Positions 40,083 to 51,530 of a stretch of DNA of 64,000 nt are shown here, in pieces. A program made the position numbers and the translations under genes. Numbering within the stretch: the stretch's first letter is position 1; each line of letters opens with the position of its first letter. The notes below the pieces were generated by a model. That model did not search any database. It was not told the origin of the DNA and saw only the letters and a list, made by a program, of their open reading frames with translations. Location of the stretch: the NCBI RefSeq assembly GCF_003171515.1, contig NC_089398.1, positions 62,001 through 126,000 on the forward strand. The letters run 5' to 3'. The stretch comes from Pyrenophora tritici-repentis (Eukaryota > Ascomycota > Dothideomycetes > Pleosporales > Pleosporaceae).

Positions 40083-41557
40083 GGTAAGGAACGGGACGTG
40101 CAGGAAGGCAACCGGTGAAGGACGCAAGAGCGGTGAGACGATGAATGCAGGACGTCTCAGCCTCGCAGGAAGGATGCATGATATATGAGTATCTTCCAAC
40201 TGGCGCCAGGTCATCCTGCTAGCAAAGCTTTAGACACAAAGACGCCACTGGTGTCTAGGAGGTGGCTCGAGTCATGCCCTTGGACAAACGATATGCACGC
40301 GAACGTAGGCATGAGGCAACCCTCACGGCACGCCTCCGTTATTCCGAATGGGCTTCAAGCGCCATCAGTCTAAGCTAGAGAGATCCTACCCGTGCACAAG
40401 TGGATCGCATTATGGGGACACTTTGTTGACAGACCGCGTCCCGAGATTGGCACCGTATACCTAGTGAGAGTGGGCCTGGATTCATTGGACACTACGTCGA
40501 TCAAATCCACGTTGGGTGGTACCGCAGATCGGGTATGGTGACGGAGCGATCAGCACATGTGGGAAGGTCGCTCAGTCAGGCAGTTGATGCAGCAGAAGGG
40601 AGGTTACGCGGCCCGAGCCTCTAGGAACAACGTTGTGAACACTCGTGCGGTGGGTAGAGGAGACTCTGTGCATTTGATAAGGTCGAAGTCAAGTGCAAGT
40701 AGCAGCAGTCTATTGAACACTGCATAGACAGGACGCTACGTGAACTTGTCTCATAAAATAGAAGCGACGGCAACAACATGCATTATCTTATGCTCTAATA
40801 AGGATATCCAGAAGGATACACTTGTTCCAAACTTCCATTCCAAAACGACAGTGACATAGGGTTAATCCAGTCTTGCCGCACCTCTGGAAACATGCCATTC
40901 CCGCACTGCGCATCCGCCGAAGATTCGACCCCCAAGCTGAGATCCATCCATAGATTTGCCATTTGGTTATGTGAGCCATGAGAGCGACGCGAGTGCCCAC
41001 AACCACATAAAACGATAGGTACCAACAAAAGACCGATGAAAAAGGATAAGTCTCCTATTGGTAAAGACGCCAACGGGGGTTAATGTTAGGGCAGAACTTA
41101 GGGAAAACGTGCAGGAAGGCAACTGGTGAGGGGTTGAAACAGCGGTAGGGCAAGAATTAAGGGATGTCACATCTGAGTCTTGTTGAAAGTGCATGATATA
41201 CCATGGATATCAACTCTGCTAGCTTCAAAAAAGGAAGGTCTCGGTTACGCAAATAATGATATATAGCAATCAATAGCGAGGGCAAACGCGCGGCACCTAT
41301 CTCCCTTACCGATAGCGACGTTAGAGCCACTGTGATCTGAGGCGCCAGCGGCCCGCATATCTAACGTCCAAGCGTGCTATGTGATATGCCATGACAAGGA
41401 TCTGTGAGGACTGGGTGGTGGGCGCGCTAACACTAGCGTGTTGGTGGACGGCCAAGACAATTTCGGACATGATGTCCAAAATTTTCTTGGCACTAACAGC
41501 GTGTGACAACTATACTACGACAAGTCCAATCCGTCTTCCTTGCTTTGCTGACTCAAA
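40083..41557. other. Intergenic with a partial duplication of the zinc-finger gene's upstream region
   Basis: Motifs upstream of the zinc-finger gene (ACGTGCAGGAAGGCAACCGG at 40097, GCATGATATA near 40174) recur in order near 41108 (ACGTGCAGGAAGGCAACTGG) and 41191 (GCATGATATA). This suggests an old tandem duplication. A minus-strand frame at 40795-41073 (MANLWMDLSLGVESSADAQ, then INPMSLSFWNGSLEQ) has coding-like composition but no ATG at its start and may be the remnant of that second gene. Confidence 0.35.
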
Positions 41558-42741
41558 ATGAACGTTTCTGGTATACCAGATGTTGCGGAAATCGAGTGTA
41601 CCGTCAGCGCTGGCCCGGGAATTCAGTGCAGCGCATCTCGAAGTGGTTTCATCACGATACAGACGAAGACCGAATCGATCACCATCTTACTGCAGCAAAT
41701 CATCAACAAGAAGAGAGTTACGGCCAAGCCTGTTGGCCAACAGCCTGTTCAATCAGTGGCATCTTCTTCTGGAAGCAATACTAGTCAAGTAAAATTTTGG
41801 TTTGCAGGAAACAACGGCCCAGAAGATATGCGACACGACGAGGGCAACGACGGATCAGAAGATCTTCTCAGCAGCAATGACAGGAGAGCACCAAGATCGG
41901 TAGGGGAAGTTGCCAAAAAATCAAACAATGGCACAGATAATGAATTTAGGGGGAAGAGTCCTGCCTGTCTTGGTGATGATGACAAGGAAGACGATATCGA
42001 TGCGAGCAACAGCGATGGTTTCAATAGAAACTCCAGGCAAAAGAAGCCAGAACCCCCAATTTCAGACGAAGAATTGACGGCAATTTGTCGGAAACTCGCG
42101 TCGAAGACCTTGAAGAAATGGAAGTTAAAGCAACAACAAGAGAAGAAGAGTTTAGAAGCATTTCTTTCCGATTGGCCCAATTTTTTCGGCTACACTAGAC
42201 ATGCATCCCTTGAACAATGGTCGTACCGAGCTCTCGACACTTCAGAAAAATTTGGGGGCCTCCAGCAACCTTTCCACAAAGTGAGCCTTGCTAACTGGTG
42301 GAATGGATGCTTAAAACGGAGAACTTCGGAAAACACTACCACCCGTGTTAAGGCACTGATGGTTTCAGCCTTAGAGCCAGGCTTTGAAAAGCTTGAATCC
42401 AAGGAGAAGAATTCAAAGCGAAAACAGATCGACAGATATGTACTCCAGGGCGAAGTTATCACCCTAATGCTCACCCGAGCCCCTGGTTTAGTTATCACGG
42501 TCTCTGACCTTATTACAACACCCGAGTATGCGCCCTAGTCTTCATTTGTTCTTCAACACTAACGTCATCAGGTACCGTACTTTGTGGAGCAATAGACATC
42601 GGTCTCCTGTTTCTGGGCTCAATTGGATAAATGAGAAATTGATCCAAGACTCAGAGCTATACTCGGAGACAGTACAGAGTATCTTCAGTCTCATGCATCA
42701 GCATTTTAGTGGGTCAATCCCTGGTCTTGTAATGCTCGGGC

Positions 42742-45700
42742 CAGACTTTCCAACAAGCAAGTAAAGCAAGTCACCGCTCTAAACTTGACTTGCTTGGTTC
42801 AAACATAGGCTTTACTTGACTTGCTTGGGGTGATTTTTTTACTTGCTTGTCTTGCTTGTATTACTTGCAAGTACTTGGATTACTTGACTACTACAAAGAG
42901 ATTAAGCTACATACAAATTACCAAAACTCAGTGTTCCACTCTAGTATGTTGTAATCTCCTACAAGCTGCTCATCTGAAAGCTTAGCCTCGCTACAGTTGT
43001 ACGGTTTATAACCAGCTCGCACCCATGACCTTACTAATTGAAGAGCTGCGAGTAGCTCACTGCCCAGAGCACGTCGTTTAGGTTCAAGAAGGTCGCAAGC
43101 TCACTGAAGAGGCGCTCACAGTCGCTGCTTGATGCTGGGATAGTCATGATATCGATTGCAAACTGCGCTAAATGCGGGTATTTCGGCAGTAGTTGTATCC
43201 AGTATTGGACAGGATTTCCATCTGCGTTGTACTGCTCCTGCGTCCACTGCGGCTCTTGTGTTTTCCAGCGCTCAAACTCGTCAAGTGGAGCCTCTCGGTC
43301 ATTGTTGCGGCTAAGTATAGCAATAATTGCCTCGTCTATGTTGTTGCTACTCGGCGCAGTTGTATACCGCTGGCGTGCTCGTTGAGGTTTGTATGCCGCC
43401 CAAAGCTGTTGGAACGACGCGTTGGCACTAGTAAGCCAATCAGCTTTGTCTGCCCACGCCACATCGCAGTAGTTCTTGTAGTACGGGTGTAGGCAAACAG
43501 CGGCGTAGTAAGCGGGCGAGTCGTCGAGCTTGTTGTAGTAGTCGTTGGCTTTGCTCCACGCGGCGCGGAGGTTGACGTTGAGGTGATCCTCTGGAGCCTC
43601 GGCATGAGCGTTGAAGTCGACGTGCTCGAACGGGCGCGCCCGGGCCTCAAGCTTGCTGAGTACGTACTCAAAAACGGGTATAACCTCATAGATTGCGCCG
43701 TATTTGCCATCCTTAGAGCGTCCCTCGAGGCGTTTTGTGGCGTACTTGAGCGGCTCTAAGCAGTCCTGGTACTCTGCAATCACCGCCCAGTCAGCAGCTC
43801 GGAGCCCAGTTGATCTCATCCAGTTTGGGGCGTCGGGCCGCTTATTATTCCGCTGCGCAGCGTGCGCATCTTCAAGGATAACCCTATTGATATGATGCTC
43901 AGCGTACAAGTTATACGCGGCTTGAAGCTTGGTAGCGCGCTCAAAAGCAGCATAGTATGAGTTCCAGCGAGTGACGACAGGCTTGACTGGCTCGAGTACT
44001 TTGAGACGCCCTTCAGCAGGCAGGTTGTTGTTGGCAAGGCGCTGGTAGCCACGAAAAAGCTCGTACTGTTGCGGCGTTTTGATATAGTTGATGACGTCAA
44101 CTAGCACTCCAATAGGGCCATCTTTCCGCCACTCTCGCATATACTGCTCCTCGGTATTGTACTGCTCTTGAGTGTTGCCGTAGGCGTCTTTGTTGGTGCC
44201 AAATATAATAGCCTGGCCGATGAGGTTAAGCGTGTGACAACTGCAGCGGAGGCGCCGGTGAGCGGACTCAAATTCGTACTCGCGCGCGAGCGCGGCGATC
44301 GCAGTGTCGTTGTTGGTAGCGTTGTCGAGTACAAAATAGCCTAATCGGTCGCTTGTTATTCCGTATGCTGAGAGCGTCGTCGAGATAGCTTTGGCAATAG
44401 CCTCACCGGTGTGGGCGCCAGCGAGCTCAGGCAGATCGATTGGTAAGTCTCGTATTATTCCAGCTGCGTCGGCAAAGTGAGCGACTACTCCAAAGAAGCC
44501 ACGTTTACCACCCTTTGTTGTCCAGCCATCAAAGCTTACGTGTATTTTGCTTACTGAGCCTGACAGGGTGTCGATAACTTGCGGTCGTATAGACCGGAAC
44601 AACCTCATCACAAAGGTAGAAACGCTGGTATTACTTACCCACAACGCTGCCTCTGCCTCTGGGTTGGCAAATCTCATCATCTCTCTAAAATCAGGCGTCG
44701 TAAGTTCGCTGAGCGGGTGGTTTCGGTTAACAAGCCACATGACAGTGGCTGTTCGAAAGCCCTCTACGTCGAAGTTTCCAAACGCGTTAGCAGTGTTTTG
44801 TTGTACGTCTAAACCAGCGTCAAAAGCTTGCCGCAACGACAGCTGGCCTCGAGCTCTCTGCGCTAACTTTGGGCCATCTTTCGTAAGGTTGTGGCCAGGC
44901 TTTGGTTGGCTGAGATGGGTGGCTGCTGAGGTTGTAGCCTGAGTAATGTTAAACAAACCACCACGGCCAGCGTCGATAGTTTTGTGTACATGGCAGTACT
45001 TGCACACAAACCAGATTCGAGATGTAGCATGGCGCTCAACAACGCGGTAGCCATACTGAAAGATCCAACTTTTTGGGCGCTTAGAACGCGCCAATGGCTT
45101 GATAAAATCAGGTAAACGTGCCCAGTCAATGCCGTCAAAGTTCTCAACTAGTGCGCTGTTTGTCTCATCCTGACCACCCTCTCCAGCCTCAGTTGTAGCC
45201 ACCGTGCCAGCTCGGCTGCCCTCGGTGGGCGCGACAATCTCAGCCTCCGCCTGCGACTCTAAGAACTGCAACTCGAAGGTAGGTATTGGCGGCGAGGCGT
45301 TAGCCTGGCTTGCGGCAGCTAGGGTTTTGCGAGGTGATCGACGCTGAGGTCTAGGCTTAGATGCAGGCTTAGATGCAGGCTCAGGTGAAGCCTCAGGAGT
45401 TGAGGCGACGTTGTTGGTGGCAGCGGCTACTTTCGTACGTTTGCTCCGAGCAGAAGTTTGTGGTAGGCGACGTTTGGCCATATTGGGGTATCAGGGCAGT
45501 ATAAATCACTGGAAAACGCGTTGCTATAGGGGATACTGCATTGCGATAGGCTTCTAGACAGGCGTACGTCGAGATTGGAGCAATGCGCTAGACTAAGGCT
45601 AACGTTATTTGATAGCCGCTTAGCCTGTTTGGGACTCAACCGAGGCAACTGCAACACTTCAAAACCATCGCGACATCTACCGTACAGCAGTTTTAGCACC

Positions 45701-45871
45701 CTCATCACAGTAACGCTAAAACAACCAAGTAAACCAAGTAAGCCAAGCAAGCAAAGTATCTTGACTTGACTTGCTTGCTTAGCTGCCCAGCTCTTACTTG
45801 ACTTGCTTGCTTGGTTTAAACCAAGCAAGTCAAGCAAGTAATCCAAGTCAACTTGCTTTTTGGAAAGTCTG
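42742..45871 (-). mobile_element. hAT C1, 3.13-kb transposon
   Basis: The inverted ends are CAGACTTTCCAACAAGCAAG and CAGACTTTCCAAAAAGCAAG, flanked by a perfect TSD GCTCGGGC (42734-42741 and 45872-45879). Subterminal AAGCAAGT/ACTTGCTT repeats are dense on both sides. It is nearly identical to C2 at 60363-63494 and interrupts the 41.6-kb gene. Confidence 0.95.
42918..45481 (-). pseudogene. hAT C1 transposase with C-terminal frameshift
   Basis: The ATG is at 45481 (MAKRRLPQTSARSKRTK). The frame carries the BED-like finger (FVCKYCHVHKTI), HVSFDGWTTKGGKRGFFG, GYFVLDNATNNDTA and VVTRWNSYYAAF and the start of the hATC domain (FAIDIMTIPASSSDCERLFS). There a single G is missing relative to C2 (C1 reads AGCTTGCGACC where C2 reads AGCTTGGCGACC, near 43106). 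The shift ends the frame at 43034, about 60 residues short, deleting the end of the dimerisation domain. The expected stop in the C2 frame would be at 42918-42920. Dimerisation through hATC is needed by characterised hAT transposases, so this copy is probably inactive. Confidence 0.9.
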
Positions 45872-46394
45872 GCTCGGGCTATCACTCATTTTCGTAGCGT
45901 TCATCCAACATCTGATCCCGGACCGAAAAGCTAGTTTTACTCTTTCACGGTCGCCAATAGAACCCGAATCTGGAACGAATGTCGCATCATCCTGCCATCA
46001 AGTGACGCCTAGCTCAAAAGAAATCATACCCTCCTACCAAATCTCTCTATGCGATCAACAGTCGTTCGTCAAGTCTATCGGACCAAGTGCAAACGCCACC
46101 AAACGAAGGAAGACAAGACATGCCACACCCCAGGCTCAAGCGCAACTATACATGATTCAAAACGATAATCAGGATACCTCTGCACCCAGTTTGGAGGCTT
46201 CCCTTATCAATATTCATGGAGAAAACCAAGCCCTCGATGTTACAATTGCCGCAAACGTTCTTCAGTCACTCCAACATGGCAACCAAGGCTATACGGGGGT
46301 TGCTGCAGCCGAGTTGCCGCTTGGAGATCAACAGCAACCCTTACCGCCCGCCTCGGGTATCTTAGAGCAATGCAGTGTGACAGAGTATGGTAGT

Positions 46395-46556
46395 TAGACT
46401 CCGCAACAATCAATTCAATCCGGTCACTCTCCTAGACCCACTTACCTATCTAGGTAGGGCTTAAACTCCTATAGGTAACTACTAGGCTTAAAGCGGTAAT
46501 CAATCAATCCAATCTGAACCTTCTAGGACCCACTTAATTGATTGTTGCGGACTGTG
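46395..46556. mobile_element. 162-bp hAT-type MITE, copy 6
   Basis: Complete copy in the copy 2 orientation. The TSD is ATGGTAGT at 46387-46394 and 46557-46564. It is inserted in the last exon of the 41.6-kb gene. Confidence 0.95.
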
Positions 46557-46926
46557 ATGGTAGTGCCCTTGAGGAAGCAAGCAATGCGTCAACAGAAGAC
46601 CGCCAGGTTTCGTGTGATGGCAGCGCAGGATCCGTTATGCAATCATGCCATCTCTCAACGAGTGATCTCGATCGCTCGGAGCCTGACCAACAGTACTTTC
46701 CTGGTCATCTAGGTGTTTTTCTAGACGGACAGGCGGACGGCTTTACTTCAGATGGACTAGCTCTGGTCAACCGAATTTCGGGTCTTGATGAGCTCGAATC
46801 TCAGCAATTGCCTGTCGCGGATGGATTATTTTTGAGCAACTTCATGCAAGAATATCGAGATATCATGTAATTAAAGACATCGATGATCATCAAATTTATG
46901 AGCTATGTACGGCGTGGTTTCTTATG

Positions 46927-47433
46927 TTAATGCTCATACTTGAATGGCAGCACATAGAAATCAACAAATTCTGACACCGAGAAGGAGACATTCGCAAGCA
47001 CTAGGTGTATTCCCTTCTCTAGCAGCCCCGCTACCTTTTTCGCCTTGTTCTCCCAAATATAGATGGTGGCCTGCTGGGGGGTCTTGGGATCAGAAATAGC
47101 AGGTACAATAGCGAATATCTCGTCCGGTTTGGTGGTGATGCATCCAGATATGTTACGCATGATCTCTGGTTGCCTAGACGGACGGCTAAGTTGCTTTCCT
47201 ACGGCATTGCTGATGTCTTTCAACTATGTATCATTAGCAATGCCATTGAATTTTCCACTAATGCATACCCTTGACTGGAGAATCTCATTAGTTACAGCTC
47301 TATGGGTTTCGTGATATTTGTAACGAAGGACAGCAAAGTTCGCAGTATTGAGCGTTGTGTGGTCCCCAAGAATCACCTCCGCAACCCGTTCGTCGAGTTT
47401 TGAGTGGGAAGGCAAGTAAATGTGTGATGACAT
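46927..47433 (-). CDS. Uncharacterised 153-aa protein, two exons
   Basis: The ATG is at 47433. Exon 1 is 47269-47433 (55 codons); the intron is 47224-47268 (45 bp, GTATGC donor, GCTAATG branch-like, ATAG); exon 2 is 46927-47223 (98 codons plus stop). The junction is phase 0 (ILQSR then LKDISNAVG). The second half looks like a compact alpha/beta fold (DEIFAIVPAISDPKTPQQAT, then IYIWENKAKKVAGLLEKG, VLANVSFS), perhaps OB-like, but no family signature is recognised. It is convergent with the 41.6-kb gene, only 56 bp from that gene's stop. Confidence 0.6.
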
Positions 47434-47616
47434 GATGAGAAACAGGTGGTCTTAGATTTATTAATGCAAAGTTGATGTATTTATATGACACGTTGAAGCC
47501 TTGTTAACATTAGGCCGAACACGCTGGCGGACTGGACTTGGTTCACTAGCGTCATGCCACGTGCCGACGCCACCGAATGCCAAGACCCAAGCCGAAAACT
47601 CCGTAAGACGCGCCAG

Positions 47617-47871
47617 CTAAGACTGTCGGCGGCTTCCGCCTGATCCTGAAGTGACACCGTTCGTGCTCCTCTGCTGCTCATCGTCGGTATTAGGTGACAT
47701 AAAATCGCTCAAGTAAGTTGGGCTGTTTGCAGCACGAGCACCATTGTCCTCGGTACGACCATCGCAGCCATGATTGGGCCCGTTACCAGCCATACCACTT
47801 GCGGTCTGTTCGGCGTTGTGATTGGGAGGATTAGAAGCTGAGGACTCCGTGTTGCTGTCAGAGTGAGGCAT
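47617..47871 (-). CDS. Low-complexity Ser/Asn/Gly-rich small protein, 84 aa
   Basis: The ATG is at 47871. The sequence is made of Ser, Asn, Gly, Pro and charged residues (MPHSDSNTESSASNPPNHNA) with no domain, signal peptide or cysteine pattern. It could be a short intrinsically disordered protein, an N-terminal exon or chance. It is divergent from the small frame at 48.4 kb and lies 183 bp upstream of the 46.9-kb gene on the same strand. Confidence 0.35.
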   Translation of the reverse strand: MPHSDSNTESSASNPPNHNAEQTASGMAGNGPNHGCDGRTEDNGARAANSPTYLSDFMSPNTDDEQQRSTNGVTSGSGGSRRQS

Positions 47872-48415
47872 GGTGATTGAGGTGGTAACTCCTATAACCC
47901 AGAAGAAGTTCGTTACGTCAGAATTTTTTTCTCGTGAAAGGCAGAGCTACTTTCATCAGTGGAGAAGGAAATGTGATTGAATCGGCCTACCTTTAGCGAT
48001 TATGGTTATCCTTGCACACTTGCAGATGACTATACAACGAGCGAGCCGATCTTGGACTGCCAGGCTGGACAGAGGGATGGATGAGGTTCAAAGATCGCTG
48101 CACTCGGGTATCTCCCCTTGCTAACGCGGGATATCGGAGACGCCCCTAAGGATGAGAGGCTCGTTAGCATGCACTTCTATTGACCCTTTCGAAATCGAGA
48201 ATGCATTTGGAGAAGAAGGCTGACCTACAACAAATACCACGAGAACACGAGACACAGGGGGTATCAGCGGACGTTTTAGTGCTACCAAAAGAGACGGCAA
48301 AGCAGAGGATGTCGAAGGTATTGAAGGTTATGAAGAAGAAACACGCTGAGCAAACAGAACGTGTTAAACAAGACGAGGGATGATGGCTCTGAGACGTTGA
48401 AGAAACAGAGATTTA
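47872..48415. other. Intergenic, no gene seen
   Basis: A lysine-rich 67-codon frame at 48180-48383 (plus) has no recognisable feature and is left uncalled. Confidence 0.4.
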
Positions 48416-48652
48416 ATGAGGTCCTTTATACTGATACTTACGATCCTACACACGCTTAATTCTCCTTCTATCGCCTACAACCACGCCTCCTTTCCACGTT
48501 ATTACGAACAGCCATTTACAGAAGCGGCAAGCGAGCGCCATATCCTTGGATCACACCAAGACCCGCGTTCTCTACCATCGCATCTTCAAATCTACATATG
48601 CTTGCAAGAAAGAGGGGGCTTGGAGACTGAATCGGGCCTCGGCGTGAACTAA
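48416..48652 (+). CDS. Possible small secreted protein, 78 aa
   Basis: The ATG at 48416 starts a hydrophobic leader (MRSFILILTILHTLNSPSIA) consistent with a signal peptide. The rest is unremarkable and contains one cysteine. No introns or family are recognised. With only a leader in support, this is a weak call. Confidence 0.3.
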   Translation: MRSFILILTILHTLNSPSIAYNHASFPRYYEQPFTEAASERHILGSHQDPRSLPSHLQIYICLQERGGLETESGLGVN

Positions 48653-48953
48653 GGCCGCGAACATGCCAGAATACATTGGCTATTAGTGCATTAGTCTACT
48701 CCTCAGAATGCACGTTCCTAATCGCTTCTGACGATTGTTGTTAGAGTATGTCTCGGGATGTGTGTACAGCTTAGAGACATAATGAGGCAGGAATGCAAGA
48801 GTGAAAGAGACATGTGATATTTTGTTTCTGCATTAGTATATTTCGTTCTCAATGGCATCAACGACACTTACATACTGGGCAGCTCTCATTTCTGAGGGAA
48901 TGTACTGTTAGTGCTGCTACTGATAGTACACGATGGTGGCAGTATGCAAGTAA

Positions 48954-49003
48954 GAGCGAAGAGAAGCAGAGCGAAGAGAAGCAGAGCGAAGAGACGCAGA
49001 GCA
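48954..49003 (+). repeat. GAAGCAGAGC-type simple repeat
   Basis: Short tandem array of the ten-base unit AGAGCGAAGA/GAAGCAGAGC, immediately next to the TA-flanked element at 49009. Confidence 0.7.
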
Positions 49004-49008
49004 GATTA

Positions 49009-49470
49009 CCGTGCGTGACGGCCCAACAACCCCGACGGCCCAACGACCCACCCACCACAACCAGACCTTAACTTCAACACGCGATAACTCCACCAATATG
49101 ACTGCTCGTAGGGCTGCACAATAACTTCAACGAGCTCTTAACCACCCCCCAAAAGGGTAAGAAAGGCAGTCTTGAAGCTTATATAAGGCCTACTATAGAA
49201 GGATAGAGTTGTGGGTAAATCGTGGTGGCCGTGATCAGTCATCTGATCGCTCAACAGGCCTACCACCTGCGCGATCGCGACGTGGCCGTGATATCAAGCT
49301 ACCAGCCAAATACAAGTAGATAGATATTATAATACTGCGTCTAGATCACTACTCGTAGAAATCTTAAAAAACTAGCTATTGTGTGTGTCTCTACAGCCTC
49401 AATTTTAGTTGCTGTTTTGGTGTTCAGGTGGATCGTTGGGCCGTCGGGGTCGTTGGGCCGTCACACACGG
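49009..49470. mobile_element. 462-bp TA-flanked MITE with long internally repeated TIRs
   Basis: The ends CCGTG.GTGACGGCCCAAC are inverted for about 45 bp, and the unit GACGGCCCAAC occurs twice in each arm (ACCCCGACGGCCCAACGA). TA flanks both sides (49007-49008 and 49471-49472), which fits a Tc1/mariner-like insertion. There is no coding capacity inside. Confidence 0.75.
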
Positions 49471-49472
49471 TA

Positions 49473-49935
49473 AGCGGCTTGGTGCCGAGGGGCAAAATCA
49501 AATGACTCGCCCGCTCATTCCCAGGTCATGCATCTAGGTGCTGCACGTGATCTTACGCATTCGGAAGGTGGGGCTGTCATAGCGTAGAGGGGCTGTCGCC
49601 GCCTGAGAAACTCTCATATGATCTGTTAGGCACCAACACAAATGCGTATATGCACATATGTTCTCTTACATAGCTGCCCATCAATCTATACAGCTACCCC
49701 CAGCGTGGTCTTGTAACCGTTGTATGAGGTAAGTGATCCTGATTGTACTTTAGACTATGCTGACCTCTTATTGCGCATCTCATAGCTATCGTTTCTGACG
49801 GATTGGATCCCCACCGCTCGAACCTTCGAAACATCTGCTTCGTTCCTTCTTGTGTCTACCAGAAGACCTACTTTGTCGCGGACTGTACGACGATCATCCT
49901 ACAATTTAGCCGGTTCTCGCTTTGACACACGCTAG
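49473..49935. other. Intergenic; upstream exons of the next gene may lie here
   Basis: No start codon could be connected to the exon at 49936. A coding-like stretch between about 49790 and 49900 may be an additional exon. Confidence 0.3.
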
Positions 49936-50312
49936 AAACATCCGTCCACTGAAGCATTGGGCGTTGGAAGATCTCAGAATCAAGCAGATTGTGTGATTCG
50001 CACCTTTTCGCTAATGCCCGAGGTAGGGTCAACTTCTCAGCGCGCTTCCCAACGTCTACCTAATGGACTTTTCGCTAGAAAGACCAAACCACAAACGGAG
50101 ATTACGAATATATCCACTATCATACATTCGAAGCAGTCGATCATGACAGATCTATGTCTTGGGAAGCTGGTGATGGCATGGTACATGTTGGTGTGAAGGT
50201 CATGAAACCGCAGAAGACCGATATAGATGCACGCGACGTTACTCTTCTTGAAGGGCAAAGTGTGATCGTTTACGAGATGAAGTTCAGATTGGCCAAAAAG
50301 GCTGCTACTTAG
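49936..50312 (+). CDS. 3' exons of an uncharacterised gene
   Basis: The exon 49936-50022 (29 codons, preceded by a CTAG acceptor) is followed by an intron of 56 bp (50023-50078: GTAGGG, ACCTAAT branch-like, CTAG) and an exon 50079-50312 (77 codons plus TAG). The phases agree. The second exon reads DYEYIHYHTFEAVDHDRSMS, then DGMVHVGVKVMKPQ and YEMKFRLAKKAAT, clearly protein-like but of no recognised family. The 5' end was not found. Its stop overlaps the 3' end of the minus-strand gene at 50305 by a few bases (tail-to-tail). Confidence 0.45.
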
Positions 50313-51390
50313 GAAACGCTCTCGACCATATTTCAGTACCCTTTTCGAAACTGATCAATATTGCCAGTCTGCTATCGTGATCAAGGTCCTTGCCATTAGG
50401 AAATGAGATCCTAGCGGCGCTGGTGCGTGATATGCTCTTGTCCTCTTCCGACTTCCTAAATCTGCTTTCTAGCATCGCCCTATACAGGTAGTTCCCTAGT
50501 ATGATCTTCCAATCTTCGATTGACCTCATGTCTTTTACTTGTTGTGCAATTGATTCCCCGACTGATAAATGAAGCCAGATTTCCAACCCAAAGTCCTCAT
50601 GTTGTTCTGATGGAGGTAGCAAGCGCACGGTATCAGTGAGCCTTAGACCCTTCTGTTCTTCTGCTTTTCTCATGCAACTTTCTTGTATGCCGTTTGTAAG
50701 ATAGGCTCCAAGATAACTGCCAAGCTGGATCAGGTCAGACCACTGTACTGTTCTAGTGAAGGCATCCCAAGGGTTAACCTCAGAACGGCTTAACAGCCTC
50801 AGCAGACGGGTATGAGCGGCAGCAGAGGTAAGCCAATCTTCTCGATCCTGCGGATTTGGAATGCTCTGGGCCGCAAGCGTGAATGCTTTCTCTACCGAAC
50901 TTTAGTTTTAGAACAAGACAAGAAAGATAAACGTACCAAGTGCATCTGCCGGGTGTTGTTCGGTAGTAGCCGCTTCGACCGGAAGATTTTGACGAACACT
51001 GGTTTCACTCGGAGGATATCCCACAATCAATACACTGGCGGCTTTAGTAAGTGATGAAGGATGCGAGGCCGTAGTCCACCATTCGTTAAGTTTGTGTATG
51101 AGGCTGCTTTCTTGACTCAGTGCTGCCATCTTCGCGAGGGACTTTGCTACTAAGACAACTAATAGCAGTACTTCAGGGCCTAGCTCCTTACGAATCTCTA
51201 TGGCAAGTTTACGCGCACGAGTTCGGATGCTCCGGCTCGCAGAAGACCTGCTGCTCAAGGACGATGCATCTTCCTGTAGAAGGTTGTTGAATCGTTTAAT
51301 TATATCGGTCGGAGGCTTCCAGTGCGTAAGTCTTTCGAAGGTGAGTCTCGTGTTCTCTACTTCTGTGTATAACCAATCGTTTTCCGACAT
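50305..51390 (-). CDS. Uncharacterised 346-aa protein, two exons
   Basis: The ATG is at 51390. Exon 1 is 50937-51390; the intron is 50892-50936 (45 bp, GTACGT..GGTAG); exon 2 is 50305-50891. The sum is 1041 nt, in phase. It is mostly helical: a serine patch (EDASSLSSRSSASRS), a hydrophobic helix (LGPEVLLLVVLVAKSLAKM) and repeated leucine-rich helices (HTRLLRLLSRSEVNPWDAFT). No domain signature is recognised. Only one long hydrophobic stretch is present, so a soluble or peripheral protein is likely. The 5' flank is the purine microsatellite at 51.4 kb. Confidence 0.6.
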
Positions 51391-51413
51391 TCCGAGAGCG
51401 TTAAATCATAAAT

Positions 51414-51530
51414 AAAAGCGAAGAGGAGAGCAAAGAGGAGAGCGAAGAGGAGGAGAGCGAAGAGGAGGAGAGCGAAGAGGAGGAGAGCGAAGAGGAGGAG
51501 AGCGAAGAGGAGGAGAGCGAAGAGAAAGGA
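51414..51530 (+). repeat. Purine-only microsatellite, GAAGAGGAGAGC units
   Basis: About eight units of AGCGAAGAGGAGG/AGCGAAGAGGAG give a long purine strand on +. The frames on the minus strand (FALLL or SSSLS repeats) are its translation and not proteins. It lies just upstream of the minus-strand gene starting at 51390. Confidence 0.9.

Larger units (their letters stand above)
41558..46870 (+). pseudogene. Uncharacterised 652-aa protein gene, broken by hAT C1 and a MITE
   Basis: The ATG is at 41558. Exon 1 is 41558-42525; the intron is 42526-42571 (46 bp, GTATGC donor, ACTAAC branch, CAG). The last exon runs 42572-42741, 45880-46394 and 46565-46870 once hAT C1 (42742-45871), the MITE (46395-46556) and one TSD copy each are removed. 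The restored frame is 1959 nt with no stop. The protein has an acidic, serine-rich stretch (residues about 85-165), a coiled-coil-like lysine-rich helix (ASKTLKKWKLKQQQEKKSLE), a central conserved-looking region (WPNFFGYTRHASLEQWSYRA, NWINEKLIQDSELYS) and a basic possible nuclear signal (KRRKTRH). No known domain is recognised. Nuclear location is inferred. In the present copy translation ends shortly inside the hAT. Confidence 0.72.
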
